From Pseudomonas veronii (lineage in GTDB: Bacteria; Pseudomonadota; Gammaproteobacteria; Pseudomonadales; Pseudomonadaceae): a DNA stretch of 64,000 bases. The notes under the pieces are model-generated. The model worked only from the letters and a program-made list of their open reading frames with translations. It ran no database searches and was not told the DNA's origin. Numbering within the stretch: the stretch's first letter is position 1; each line of letters starts with the position of its first letter. Shown piece after piece: positions 51,872 through 60,753 of the stretch. Both the position numbers and the translations under genes were made by a program. The stretch is from positions 1 to 64,000 of the forward strand of contig NZ_JYLL01000019.1 in assembly GCF_001439695.1 (NCBI RefSeq), in the 5' to 3' direction.

Positions 51872-52975
51872 TTACACCAGGGTCGTCAACGCCTCTCGAC
51901 TGAACGGCAGGATGTCGCCCTCGCGGTGTTCGCGGACCTTCACCGCCCAATCCGGGTCCACCAGCAGGGCACGGCCGACGGCGACCAGGTCAAACTCATC
52001 GTTGTTCAAACGCTCCAGCAGCTTCTCCAGGCTGGCCGGTTGCGCAACCTTGTCAGTGTTGACCATAAACTGCAGGAACTCGCCATCCAGGCCGACGCTG
52101 CCGACAGTGATGGTCGGCTTGCCGGTGAGCTGGCGGGTCCAGCCGGCCAGGTTGAGGTTGGAACCTTCGAACTCCGGCTCCCAGAAGCGCCGGGTAGAGC
52201 AGTGGAAAATATCCACGCCGGCGTCGGACAGCGGCTTGAGAAACTCGCCCAAAGCCTCGGGGGTTTGCACCAGGCGCGCGGTGTAGTCCTGCTGCTTCCA
52301 CTGGGAAAAACGCAGGATGATCGGAAAATCCGAGCCGACGGCGGCACGAATGGCCTGGATCAGTTCGATGGCAAAACGCGAACGGTTGGCCAGGCTGCCG
52401 CCGTATTCGTCGCTGCGCTGGTTGCTGCCTTCCCAGAAGAACTGGTCCACCAGGTAACCATGGGCGCCATGGATCTCCACACCGTCCATGCCGATGCGCT
52501 GGGCGTCCCTGGCTGCCTGGGCGAAGGCGGCAATCACGTCCTTGATGTCCTGATGGGTCATGCCGTGGACAACCACGTTGCCATCCTTGAGTTTTTCCAT
52601 CGGTCCGTAGGCCGGTACGCTGGCATCCGGCTCGGTACCGATGCGGCGCACGCTGCCCACATGCCACAACTGCGGGACGATCTTGCCGCCTTCGGCATGC
52701 ACGGCATCGACCACTTTCTTCCAGCCCGCCAGCGCCGCTTCACCATAGAAGTGCGGGACATTGGGATAGCCGTTGGACGCCGGGTGATCGACCACGGTGC
52801 CTTCGGTGATGATCAGGCCCACACCCGCCGCGGCACGGCGGCGGTAGTACTCGATGACCTTGGAATTGGGGACGCCGCCCGGGGAAAACGAACGGGTCAT
52901 CGGCGCCATTACCACACGACTCGACAGTTGCAGCGTTCCGAGGTGGAACGGTTTGAACAAGGCTTGGACAGGCAT
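51872..52975 (-). CDS. Old yellow enzyme-family NADH:flavin oxidoreductase
   Basis: 367 residues from MPVQALFKPFHLG (GGAG 8 bases before 52975). FMN barrel with family motifs VVMAPMTRSFSPGGVPN, HVGSVRRIG, EIHGAHGYLVDQFFWEGSNQR and VAVGRALLVDPDW. The active-site HxxH/N pair of classical OYEs reads HGAH. It reduces activated alkenes or nitro-compounds with NAD(P)H; the subfamily is not clearly NemA or XenB. Monocistronic. Confidence 0.92.
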   Translation of the reverse strand: MPVQALFKPFHLGTLQLSSRVVMAPMTRSFSPGGVPNSKVIEYYRRRAAAGVGLIITEGTVVDHPASNGYPNVPHFYGEAALAGWKKVVDAVHAEGGKIVPQLWHVGSVRRIGTEPDASVPAYGPMEKLKDGNVVVHGMTHQDIKDVIAAFAQAARDAQRIGMDGVEIHGAHGYLVDQFFWEGSNQRSDEYGGSLANRSRFAIELIQAIRAAVGSDFPIILRFSQWKQQDYTARLVQTPEALGEFLKPLSDAGVDIFHCSTRRFWEPEFEGSNLNLAGWTRQLTGKPTITVGSVGLDGEFLQFMVNTDKVAQPASLEKLLERLNNDEFDLVAVGRALLVDPDWAVKVREHREGDILPFSREALTTLV

Positions 52976-53093
52976 GGCAACACTCCACGAAAGACGGTTT
53001 TTATGATGCCGATAATATGGCGCGTGCAGCGTGCTGAGTAGCACTATTGATCAGGGTGATTAAGGCTTAGAAATGCCGGACACCTGTAGGAGC

Positions 53094-53185
53094 GAGCTGG
53101 CTCGCGAAAATCGTCAACGATAACGCGTTCATACTGGATCAACGCGGTGCGCCTGGATTTTTCGCGAGCACGCTCACGCCTACAG
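53094..53185. repeat. Degenerate REPIN (TGTAGGAGCGAGC type)
   Basis: Left arm CCTGTAGGAGCGAGC; right arm CGAGCACGCTCACGCCTACAG has several mismatches, so this copy is decaying. Confidence 0.8.
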
Positions 53186-53194
53186 TTCAGGGGA

Positions 53195-53677
53195 TCAGCT
53201 CAGGGCTTTTTCGATGGCCTGGACGACGGCCGGATCATCCGGTGCCGTTCGCGGCGAGAAACGCGCAAGCACCCGCCCGTCTTTGCCCAGCAGGAATTTC
53301 TCGAAGTTCCAGGTGATGTCCCCGGGAAACTCGGCGCCCTCGCCCGCCAATAAGCGGTACAACTGGTGACGCTCAGGGCCGTTCACATCGAGTTTGCTGC
53401 CCAGCGGAAAGCTCACCCCGTAATTGAGGCTGCAGAATTCCTGGATGTCTTTCTCGGTCCCCGGTTCCTGGCCCGCAAACTGGTTGCAGGGCAGGCCGAG
53501 TACGGTAAACCCCTGGTCCTTGTACTGCTGATAGAGGTTTTCCAACGCCGCGTATTGCGGGGTCAAGCCACATTTGGAGGCCACGTTGACCACCAGCACA
53601 ACTTTGCCCTTGAAGGGCGCCAGTGGCAGCTCTTGTCCGTCCAACGCTTTGAGTTTCAGGTCGTGGAAAGCACTCAT
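53195..53677 (-). CDS. Glutathione peroxidase (Cys type)
   Basis: 160 residues from MSAFHDLK (GGAG upstream). Peroxidatic Cys36 in NVASKCGLTPQY, Gln in GLPCNQFAGQEPG, and Trp-Asn in TWNFEKFLLGKDG complete the catalytic tetrad. Bacterial members of this type often use thioredoxin rather than glutathione. Monomeric-type length. Confidence 0.94.
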   Translation of the reverse strand: MSAFHDLKLKALDGQELPLAPFKGKVVLVVNVASKCGLTPQYAALENLYQQYKDQGFTVLGLPCNQFAGQEPGTEKDIQEFCSLNYGVSFPLGSKLDVNGPERHQLYRLLAGEGAEFPGDITWNFEKFLLGKDGRVLARFSPRTAPDDPAVVQAIEKALS

Positions 53678-53778
53678 GACGAACTCCAGATATCCCATGT
53701 TCTTTGCATTGCGGCTCTTCGAGATTACAACCCGCAAGCCTGCAATCATAGACGCCGATTACAAAACTCGCCTGCGGA

Positions 53779-54243
53779 TCACTGCGCGGTCGGCCACGGC
53801 AAAATCGGAATCGCGGTAACGGCGTTCTGCGGGCTGCCTTCGATCAGGCGGTCGCTGTAGACCAGGTACACCAGGGTATTGCGCTTCTTGTCGAGGAAGC
53901 GCACCACCTGCATGGTCTTGAACACCAGCGACGTGCGTTCCTTGAACACTTCGTCGCCATCCTTGAGTTCTCCCTTGAAGCGGATCGGCCCGACCTGGCG
54001 GCAGGCAATCGACGCCTCGGAGCGGTCTTCGGCCAGGCCCAGGCCGCCTTTGACGCCGCCGGTCTTGGCGCGGGACAGGTAGCAGGTCACGCCATCGACC
54101 TTGGGGTCATCGAAGGCTTCGACCACGATCCGGTCGTTGGGGCCGACAAACTTGAACACCGTCGACACCTGGCCGATCTCTTCGGCCGACGCCAGCAACG
54201 GCATGGCCAACAGCAGGCCGAGCAATCCCTTCATCACACGCAT
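53779..54243 (-). CDS. creA: CreA family periplasmic protein
   Basis: 154 residues with a Sec signal (MRVMKGLLGLLLAMPLLASA). The mature sequence EEIGQVSTVFKFVGPNDRIVVEAFDDPKVDGVTCYLSRAKTGG-type region and the pair of Cys residues match CreA, a conserved periplasmic protein of unknown function. It follows proB by 17 bp, so they may be co-transcribed, as in other pseudomonads. Confidence 0.93.
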   Translation of the reverse strand: MRVMKGLLGLLLAMPLLASAEEIGQVSTVFKFVGPNDRIVVEAFDDPKVDGVTCYLSRAKTGGVKGGLGLAEDRSEASIACRQVGPIRFKGELKDGDEVFKERTSLVFKTMQVVRFLDKKRNTLVYLVYSDRLIEGSPQNAVTAIPILPWPTAQ

Positions 54244-54259
54244 CGTGTATTCCTTTCGT

Positions 54260-55378
54260 TTAAACCAGAATCAGGTTGTCGCGGTGGACCAGTTCCGGTT
54301 CCGCCATGTAACCCAACAGACCGACAATCGCCTCAGACGACTGCCCGATGATTTTCTGCGCTTCCAGCGCGCTATAGTTGGCCAGGCCGCGGGCGATCTC
54401 ACGACCGTCCGGCGCCACGCACACCACCATCTCGCCACGGCGGAAGCTGCCCTGCACCAACTTGACGCCCACCGGCAGCAGGCTCTTGTGACCCAGGGAC
54501 AACGCCGCCACGGCACCATCGTCGAGTACCAGGGTGCCGCGGGTCTGTAAATGCCCGGCCAGCCACTGCTTGCGCGCGGCCAGCATGCCGCGTTCCGGCG
54601 ACAGCAGCGTACCGATGCGCTCACCGGCCTTGAGGCGGTCGAGCACGCGCTCCAGGCGCCCGCCGACGATGATCGTGTGGGCACCCGAACGCGCCGCCAG
54701 GCGCGCCGCACGCAGCTTGGTCTGCATGCCGCCACGGCCCAGCGCGCCGCCGACGCTGCCGGCCACGGCGTCCAGCGCCGGGTCATCGGCGCGGGCTTCG
54801 TAGATCAATTTGGCGTCGGGGTTGGTGCGCGGGTCGGCGTCGAACATACCGTCACGGTCGGTGAGGATCACCAACAGGTCGGCTTCCACCAGGTTGGCCA
54901 CCAGGGCGGCCAGGGTGTCGTTGTCGCCGAAACGGATTTCGTCGGTGACCACCGTGTCGTTTTCGTTGATCACCGGGATCGCCTTGAGCTCCACCAGCGC
55001 GCGCAACGTACTGCGGGCGTTGAGGTAGCGCTTGCGGTCGGACAGGTCGTCGTGGGTCAGCAGGATCTGCGCGGTGTGAAGGCCGTGCTCGGCGAAGCTG
55101 GATTCCCAGGCTTGCACCAGGCCCATCTGACCAATGGCGGCAGCGGCTTGCAGTTCGTGCATCGCGCTGGGTCGCGCGGTCCAGCCGAGGCGGCTCATCC
55201 CGGCGGCAACCGCTCCGGACGAGACCAGCACCAACTCGACGCCGGCCTCATGCAAGGCCACCATCTGCTCGACCCACACGCTCATGGCTGCGCGATCCAG
55301 CCCTTTGCCATCCGCCGTCAGCAACGCACTTCCGATCTTTACGACCCAGCGCTGCGCACCTGTCACTTTGCTCCGCAT
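54260..55378 (-). CDS. proB: Glutamate 5-kinase
   Basis: 372 residues from MRSKVTGAQRW. Amino-acid kinase domain (VVKIGSALLTADGKG, LVLVSSGAVAAGMSRLG, INENDTVVTDEIRFGDND) and a C-terminal PUA domain (from about residue 280). First step of proline synthesis. Length equals that of the P. aeruginosa enzyme. ATG codons at 55381 and 55378 and a TTG at 55387 are all possible starts. Confidence 0.96.
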   Translation of the reverse strand: MRSKVTGAQRWVVKIGSALLTADGKGLDRAAMSVWVEQMVALHEAGVELVLVSSGAVAAGMSRLGWTARPSAMHELQAAAAIGQMGLVQAWESSFAEHGLHTAQILLTHDDLSDRKRYLNARSTLRALVELKAIPVINENDTVVTDEIRFGDNDTLAALVANLVEADLLVILTDRDGMFDADPRTNPDAKLIYEARADDPALDAVAGSVGGALGRGGMQTKLRAARLAARSGAHTIIVGGRLERVLDRLKAGERIGTLLSPERGMLAARKQWLAGHLQTRGTLVLDDGAVAALSLGHKSLLPVGVKLVQGSFRRGEMVVCVAPDGREIARGLANYSALEAQKIIGQSSEAIVGLLGYMAEPELVHRDNLILV

Positions 55379-55474
55379 CATCTTCAACCTTAGTTAGAGG
55401 GCGGGACGCGACCCAGCGCCGCCCATAACGTTATTCGTGACTACATTCGTGACTGCAGGTATCCCCAGATACCA

Positions 55475-55505
55475 AAACGCCGCTCGAGTGAGCGGCGCTT
55501 AAGTT
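55475..55505 (-). terminator. Terminator of obgE
   Basis: AACGCCGCTC-gagt-GAGCGGCGCTT stem 13 bases after the obgE stop, with a short T-run on the leftward transcript. Confidence 0.75.
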
Positions 55506-55517
55506 TACTGCAACGAA

Positions 55518-56741
55518 TCAGTCGCGCACGTAAATGATTTCCGGACCGTCTTCATCATCCACGTCTTCTTCGTCCCAATCATCGTCGCCGATGTCATGGA
55601 CCGACTTCACGCCGCTGCGGCGCAAGGCACGCTGGTCGTCCAGGGCTTGCAGCTGGGCGCGGGCTTCGTCTTCGATGCGCTGGTCGAGCTCGGCGAGTTC
55701 GGCCTTGAACACCGGGTCGGCCGCCAGGCGGTCGGCGCGGTCTTCCAGGTAACGCATGATGTCGCGGGTCAGGCGTTCGGTGCCTTCTTTGGCGATGGCC
55801 GAGATCACGTAGACCGGACCGGTCCACTCCAGGCGATCGACGATTTCCTTGACGCGCTCCTCGTGCTCTTCCTCGAGGATCTGGTCGCACTTGTTCAGCA
55901 CCAGCCAGCGATCACGCTCAGCCAGGGACGGGCTGAACTTGGTCAGTTCGTTGACGATCACTTCGGCGGCGTCCGGTGCGCTGGTGTCATCCAGCGGCGC
56001 CATGTCGACGAGGTGCAGCAGCAAACGGGTACGCGACAAGTGCTTGAGGAAACGGATACCCAGGCCCGCACCTTCGGAAGCCCCTTCGATCAGGCCGGGA
56101 ATGTCGGCGATCACGAAGCTTTTCCAACGGTCGACGCTGACCACGCCCAGGTTTGGCACCAGGGTGGTGAACGGGTAGTCGGCGACTTTCGGCTTGGCGG
56201 CCGAGACCGAGCGGATGAAGGTACTTTTGCCGGCGTTCGGCAGGCCCAACAGGCCCACGTCGGCCAGTACTTTCATTTCCAGTTTGAGGTCACGCTGCTC
56301 GCCCGGCTTGCCTGGCGTGGTCTGGCGTGGCGCACGGTTGGTACTGGACTTGAAACGGGTGTTACCCAGACCGTGCCAGCCGCCCTGCACAACCATCAGC
56401 TTCTGGCCGGCCTTGGTCAGGTCGCCGATCACTTCCTGGGTCGCGGAGTCGATGATCGTGGTGCCGACCGGTACGCGCAGCACCATGTCTTCACCTTTTT
56501 TACCGGTGCAATCGGTGCTGCCGCCGTTGGAACCACGCTCGGCATCGAAGTGCCGGGTGTAACGGTAGTCCACCAGGGTGTTGAGGTTTTCGTCGGCCAT
56601 CATGTAGATGGAACCGCCGTCACCGCCGTCACCGCCGTTGGGGCCACCGTTTTCGATGAATTTTTCGCGACGGAAACTCATGCAACCGTTACCGCCGTCG
56701 CCTGCTTTTACTCGGATGGAAACTTCATCAACGAACTTCAT
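55518..56741 (-). CDS. obgE: GTPase ObgE/CgtA
   Basis: 407 residues. Gly-rich Obg fold at 1-158 (NGGPNGGDGGDGGSIY), G domain with GLPNAGKST, DIPGLIEGASEGAGLG and LNKCD, and a very acidic C-terminal tail (DDDWDEEDVDDEDG). Ribosome-associated GTPase of 50S assembly. It lies downstream of the L21 and L27 genes, the universal arrangement. Confidence 0.98.
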   Translation of the reverse strand: MKFVDEVSIRVKAGDGGNGCMSFRREKFIENGGPNGGDGGDGGSIYMMADENLNTLVDYRYTRHFDAERGSNGGSTDCTGKKGEDMVLRVPVGTTIIDSATQEVIGDLTKAGQKLMVVQGGWHGLGNTRFKSSTNRAPRQTTPGKPGEQRDLKLEMKVLADVGLLGLPNAGKSTFIRSVSAAKPKVADYPFTTLVPNLGVVSVDRWKSFVIADIPGLIEGASEGAGLGIRFLKHLSRTRLLLHLVDMAPLDDTSAPDAAEVIVNELTKFSPSLAERDRWLVLNKCDQILEEEHEERVKEIVDRLEWTGPVYVISAIAKEGTERLTRDIMRYLEDRADRLAADPVFKAELAELDQRIEDEARAQLQALDDQRALRRSGVKSVHDIGDDDWDEEDVDDEDGPEIIYVRD

Positions 56742-56891
56742 AACAAAACGCCTCTCGCCGCACGGACGAGCTTAAGAAACCAAGACATAAGACTCTTGCA
56801 AAAATGAGCGCAGCGACCTCAATCAACGACCGCGAATCCAGCGCTTGAGCTCATTACAAACAGCTTTGCAAGAGACTCACTCCACAAACGA

Positions 56892-56919
56892 AAAAGCCCC
56901 GTCGCGAGACAGGGCTTTT
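56892..56919 (-). terminator. Terminator after rpmA
   Basis: AAAAGCCC / GGGCTTTT stem 16 bases after the L27 stop. It would separate the ribosomal genes from obgE. Confidence 0.85.
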
Positions 56920-56934
56920 CCAGCAACTACGTAA

Positions 56935-57210
56935 TTATGCCGCGACGACGTCAGTCTTCGGGACGATGCTCACGTAACGGCGACCGAAGGCGCCTTTTAC
57001 TTCGAACTTGATCACGCCGTCGATTTTAGCGAACAGAGTGTGATCTTTACCCATGCCAACACCGTAACCGGCGTGGAATTGGGTGCCGCGCTGACGCACG
57101 ATGATGTTGCCCGGAATGATAACCTGGCCGCCATACATCTTCACGCCAAGGCGTTTGGCTTCTGAGTCGCGACCGTTACGGGTACTACCACCAGCTTTTT
57201 TGTGTGCCAT
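56935..57210 (-). CDS. rpmA: 50S ribosomal protein L27
   Basis: 91 residues starting MAHKKAGGSTRNGRDSEAKR, the invariant L27 N-terminus that reaches the peptidyl-transferase centre. Full length with no oddities. 34 bp after rplU. Confidence 0.99.
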   Translation of the reverse strand: MAHKKAGGSTRNGRDSEAKRLGVKMYGGQVIIPGNIIVRQRGTQFHAGYGVGMGKDHTLFAKIDGVIKFEVKGAFGRRYVSIVPKTDVVAA

Positions 57211-57244
57211 GAGTCAATTCTCCTAGTGAGGAATTAGGCTGAAA

Positions 57245-57559
57245 TTAAGCCTGAATACCGGTGATTTTGATCTCGGTGTACCACTGGCGGTGGCCCATAC
57301 GCTTCATGTGGTGCTTACGACGACGGAACTTGATGATGCGGACTTTATCGTGACGACCTTGGGAGATCACTTCAGCCACAACGGTAGCGCCAGCAACAAC
57401 TGGAGCGCCAATGTTCACGTCATCGCCATTGGCGACCAACAGAACGCGATCAAAAGTCACGGAGTCGCCGGTAGCGAGTTCCAGTTTTTCGATCTTCAGG
57501 TATTCACCTGGGGCGACCTTGTATTGCTTGCCACCAGTAACAATTACTGCGTACGACAT
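57245..57559 (-). CDS. rplU: 50S ribosomal protein L21
   Basis: 104 residues from MSYAVIVTGGKQYKVAPGEY (GGAG upstream). The C-terminal KFRRRKHHMKRMGHRQWYTEI matches L21. First gene of the rplU-rpmA unit; divergent from ispB across 239 bp. Confidence 0.99.
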   Translation of the reverse strand: MSYAVIVTGGKQYKVAPGEYLKIEKLELATGDSVTFDRVLLVANGDDVNIGAPVVAGATVVAEVISQGRHDKVRIIKFRRRKHHMKRMGHRQWYTEIKITGIQA

Positions 57560-57798
57560 GGTATTTCTCCGATAATCCTGCTCACCCAGCGCTTTATAAG
57601 AAGAGGTATTGGCTGGCATGGCTGCATGGGATGGACGTCCCGAATGCAATTGCGTAAGGCAGGTGCTGCCCAGGAAGTTCAGGGTGCGCGATTGTACGCA
57701 AGGCGCGGATACGTTGCAAGAGGCCGTCTATCGCGCCTTGACACTGCGGGGTCAGGGTCCTAGCATGCCGCGCAACCCTTCTGGAGCGACTGTCGCTG

Positions 57799-58767
57799 AT
57801 GCAACCCCAAGCTTTCTACCGCGCGGTCGCGGACGATTTTAGCGCCGTCGACGGCATCATCAAGCAGCAGCTGACGTCTAAAGTGCCGCTGGTCTCCAAA
57901 ATTGGCGACTACATTACGTCGGCGGGCGGCAAACGCCTGCGTCCTTTATTAGTGTTGCTGTGCGGCAAGGCCCTGGGCCGCGAAGGCGATGACCTGCGCC
58001 TGCTGGCTGCCACCATCGAGTTCCTGCACACCGCAACCCTGCTGCACGACGACGTGGTTGACATGTCCGGCATGCGCCGTGGTCGCGAGACCGCCAACGC
58101 GATGTGGGGCAACGCCCCGAGCGTGCTGGTCGGCGACTTCCTGTACTCGCGCTCGTTCGAAATGATGGTCGAACTGGGCTCGATGCCGGTGATGAAGATT
58201 CTTTCACAGGCCACGCGCATCATTGCCGAAGGCGAAGTGTTGCAGTTGTCAAAGGTGCGTGACGCCAGCACCACCGAAGAAACCTACATGGAAGTGATTC
58301 GCGGCAAAACCGCGATGCTCTTCGAAGCCTCGACCCACAGCGCCGCCGCCCTGTGCCAAGCCACGGCCGAGCAGGCCGAAGCCCTGCGCACCTTCGGCGA
58401 CCACCTGGGCGTGGCGTTCCAACTGGTGGACGACCTGCTCGACTACCGTGGCGACGCCGAGACCCTGGGCAAGAACGTCGGCGACGACCTGGCCGAGGGC
58501 AAGCCGACCTTGCCGCTGATCTACACCATGCGCGAAGGCACGCCGGAACAGGCGGCCCTGGTACGCAAGGCGATCCAGAAAGGCGGGATCGAAGACCTGG
58601 AAAGCATCCGCGCCGCCGTGGAAGCCTCCGGCGCCCTGGACTACACCGCCCACCTGGCGCGTGACTACGTGGCCCGTGCGATCAAGTGCCTGGACGCCCT
58701 CCCCGCCAGCGAATACCGGGACGCCCTGGTCGAGCTGAGCGAGTTCGCGGTCGCGCGCACGCACTAG
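57799..58767 (+). CDS. ispB: Octaprenyl diphosphate synthase
   Basis: 322 residues. The two Asp-rich motifs of trans-prenyl synthases are LLHDDVVDMSGMRRG and LVDDLLDYRGD. It makes the ubiquinone side chain. Position divergent from rplU is conserved in gammaproteobacteria. Confidence 0.97.
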   Translation: MQPQAFYRAVADDFSAVDGIIKQQLTSKVPLVSKIGDYITSAGGKRLRPLLVLLCGKALGREGDDLRLLAATIEFLHTATLLHDDVVDMSGMRRGRETANAMWGNAPSVLVGDFLYSRSFEMMVELGSMPVMKILSQATRIIAEGEVLQLSKVRDASTTEETYMEVIRGKTAMLFEASTHSAAALCQATAEQAEALRTFGDHLGVAFQLVDDLLDYRGDAETLGKNVGDDLAEGKPTLPLIYTMREGTPEQAALVRKAIQKGGIEDLESIRAAVEASGALDYTAHLARDYVARAIKCLDALPASEYRDALVELSEFAVARTH

Positions 58768-58774
58768 AAATACC

Positions 58775-58870
58775 AAATGTGGGAGGGGGCTTGCCCCCGA
58801 TAGCGGTGGATCAGTCAACTTATGCTTAGACTGAAATACCGCCATCGGGGGCAAGCCCCCTCCCACATTT
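58775..58870. repeat. REPIN (GTGGGAGGGGGC type)
   Basis: AAATGTGGGAGGGGGCTTGC left arm and matching right arm, eight bases after the ispB stop. Confidence 0.9.
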
Positions 58871-58963
58871 AGTTTGTATTACCAATCCAAGACCGCGCCC
58901 TGTCTTCCTACAATTCCCTATATAATGTGCGACTTTAGCCATCCTGACCTTTAAGGAGCTTTA

Positions 58964-59305
58964 GTGAGCACGTTGCCACCCTGCCCGAAATGCAATTCCG
59001 AATTCACCTACGAAGACGGCGCCCAACTGATCTGCCCGGAATGCGCCCATGAGTGGTCCGCCACTGGCGAGGCCGAAGTGGCCAGCGATGAAACCGTGAA
59101 GAAAGACTCTGTAGGCAACGTCCTGCAGGACGGCGACACCATCACCGTGATCAAAGACCTCAAGGTCAAGGGCACCTCCCTGGTGGTCAAGGTCGGCACC
59201 AAGGTCAAGAACATCCGCCTGTGCGACGGCGACCACGATATCGACTGCAAGATCGACGGTATCGGCCCGATGAAACTCAAGTCCGAGTTCGTCCGCAAGG
59301 TCTGA
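58964..59305 (+). CDS. yjdM: Zinc-ribbon protein YjdM (PhnA family)
   Basis: 113 residues with a GTG start preceded by AAGGAGC. N-terminal zinc ribbon CPKC ... CPEC, then the SH3-like core (VKDSVGNVLQDGDTITVIKDLKVKGTS) found in YjdM/PhnA proteins. Despite the old name it is not a phosphonoacetate hydrolase; its role is unclear. Confidence 0.93.
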   Translation: MSTLPPCPKCNSEFTYEDGAQLICPECAHEWSATGEAEVASDETVKKDSVGNVLQDGDTITVIKDLKVKGTSLVVKVGTKVKNIRLCDGDHDIDCKIDGIGPMKLKSEFVRKV

Positions 59306-59421
59306 TCCTGCTGCTTCCATCCCGCGCCCGCCGCGGGATGGCGTTTCGCCCTGGCTGTTGATCCCTCGCACGACCCACGCAGAAAAATCCGCAAACCGCC
59401 AATAGGCACTTGCTATTCTAC

Positions 59422-59441
59422 GAATAAGAATTATTCTCATT
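59422..59441. promoter_or_regulatory. Fur box
   Basis: GAATAA-GAA-TTATTC palindrome at 59422-59436 extended by TCATT, close to the Fur consensus, 23 bases before the SD of the small gene at 59464. Confidence 0.8.
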
Positions 59442-59463
59442 GAAACCCATCAAGGAGAACGAC

Positions 59464-59721
59464 ATGACTTATTTGATAGATGCCTGGCTGGACCGCCCAC
59501 ACCCTTACCTGCGCATCCTCCATCGGGAAACCGGGGAAGTCTGTGCGGTGCTGGAGGAAGAAGCGCTGAACGAACTGCAGGACCAGGGCGACCTGGACGT
59601 GAATGGCCTGAGTTCCAGTGAACCCGGTGTACTGAAGGAAGTGGTGCGCAACCTGTTTCTGTTCTGCTATGCCCGAGCATTGCGCCCGGCGACGGAACTC
59701 AATGGCAAGTTTCACCCATGA
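59464..59721 (+). CDS. Small iron-regulated protein (PA4570-like)
   Basis: 85 residues from MTYLIDAWLDRPHPYLRILH, with AAGGAG 7 bases upstream. Soluble, acidic, with one Cys near each end. Position between ispB and fklB matches P. aeruginosa PA4570, a small protein reported to be strongly induced by iron starvation. The Fur box just upstream supports this. Function unknown. Confidence 0.85.
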   Translation: MTYLIDAWLDRPHPYLRILHRETGEVCAVLEEEALNELQDQGDLDVNGLSSSEPGVLKEVVRNLFLFCYARALRPATELNGKFHP

Positions 59722-59736
59722 GCGACCGCGCAAAAC

Positions 59737-59840
59737 CCTGTAGGAGCGAGCTTGCTCGCGAAGAACGCACAAGCAACGCGTTCATCCAGGATGCTCGCGT
59801 CATCGTTGACGTTTGTCGCAAGCAAGCTCGTTCCTACAGG
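59737..59840. repeat. REPIN (TGTAGGAGCGAGC type)
   Basis: CCTGTAGGAGCGAGCTTGC left arm; the right arm differs at two positions (GCAAGCTCGTTCCTACAGG). Confidence 0.88.
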
Positions 59841-59856
59841 TAATCAAAAGCAGGTC

Positions 59857-60474
59857 TTACAGAACGTCGAGCAGCTCGACGTCGAATACCAGAACGCTGT
59901 GCGGCGGAATGCTGCCAACGCCTTGAGCGCCGTAAGCCAGTTCGCTCGGCACGAACAGGCGCCATTTGCTGCCGGCATTCATCAGTTGCAGGGCTTCGGT
60001 CCAGCCGGCGATCACGCCGCCAACCGGGAATTCTGCAGGCTGGCCGCGCTCGTAGGAACTGTCGAACACCGTGCCGTCGATCAGGGTGCCGTGGTAGTGA
60101 GTACGCACTTGGTCTTCACGGGTCGGCTTGGCGCCTTCACCGGCAGTCAGCACTTCGAATTGCAGGCCGGAAGCCAGAGTGGTGATGCCGTCACGCTTGG
60201 CGTTTTCCGCCAGGAACGCCAGGCCCTCGCCTGCAGCCGCTTCCGCCTTGGCAGCCGCTTCGGCTTGCATGATTTCGCGGATGACCTTGAAGCTCGCGGC
60301 CATTTGCTCTTGATCAACACGGCTTGGCTTGCCGGCGAACGCGTCGGTCAGGCCGGCCAGGATTGCGTCCAGGCTCACGCCCGGTGGCGGGTTGTCGCGC
60401 AGTTGGTCGCCCAACTGACGGCCGATACCGTAGCTGACGCGGGTTTCGTCGGTGGACAGATTAACTTCGGACAT
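59857..60474 (-). CDS. fklB: FKBP-type peptidyl-prolyl isomerase
   Basis: 205 residues from MSEVNLSTDETRVSYGIGRQ. N-terminal dimerisation helices (about 1-90) and C-terminal FKBP domain (VRTHYHGTLIDGTVFDSSYERGQPAEFPV, GVIAGWTEALQLM, IPPHSVLVFDVELLDVL). No signal peptide, as in cytoplasmic FklB rather than FkpA. Size equals E. coli FklB. Confidence 0.95.
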   Translation of the reverse strand: MSEVNLSTDETRVSYGIGRQLGDQLRDNPPPGVSLDAILAGLTDAFAGKPSRVDQEQMAASFKVIREIMQAEAAAKAEAAAGEGLAFLAENAKRDGITTLASGLQFEVLTAGEGAKPTREDQVRTHYHGTLIDGTVFDSSYERGQPAEFPVGGVIAGWTEALQLMNAGSKWRLFVPSELAYGAQGVGSIPPHSVLVFDVELLDVL

Positions 60475-60753
60475 GAAGAGGCTCCGCTGTAGGGCAGCGC
60501 TGAAAACACGGTTTTCCCGCACCGCCCAGAACTAAAAGGGCCAGCAGACTAGCACAGAATGCGCGTGCGGAATGAGCCCCGCCCACGTCATGCCTACCTG
60601 GCGCCGATGCTCGGTGATGCAGGGTCCCGTACATCGCGCGGACGAATTAATCGTTTCAGTTTCCCCTGTGCCCGCCGATATGGCCTAAACACCTTGGCTG
60701 GCTCAAACAACAACACCGTCCAGCAGACAAACATCATTTTTGCGGAGCACTCG

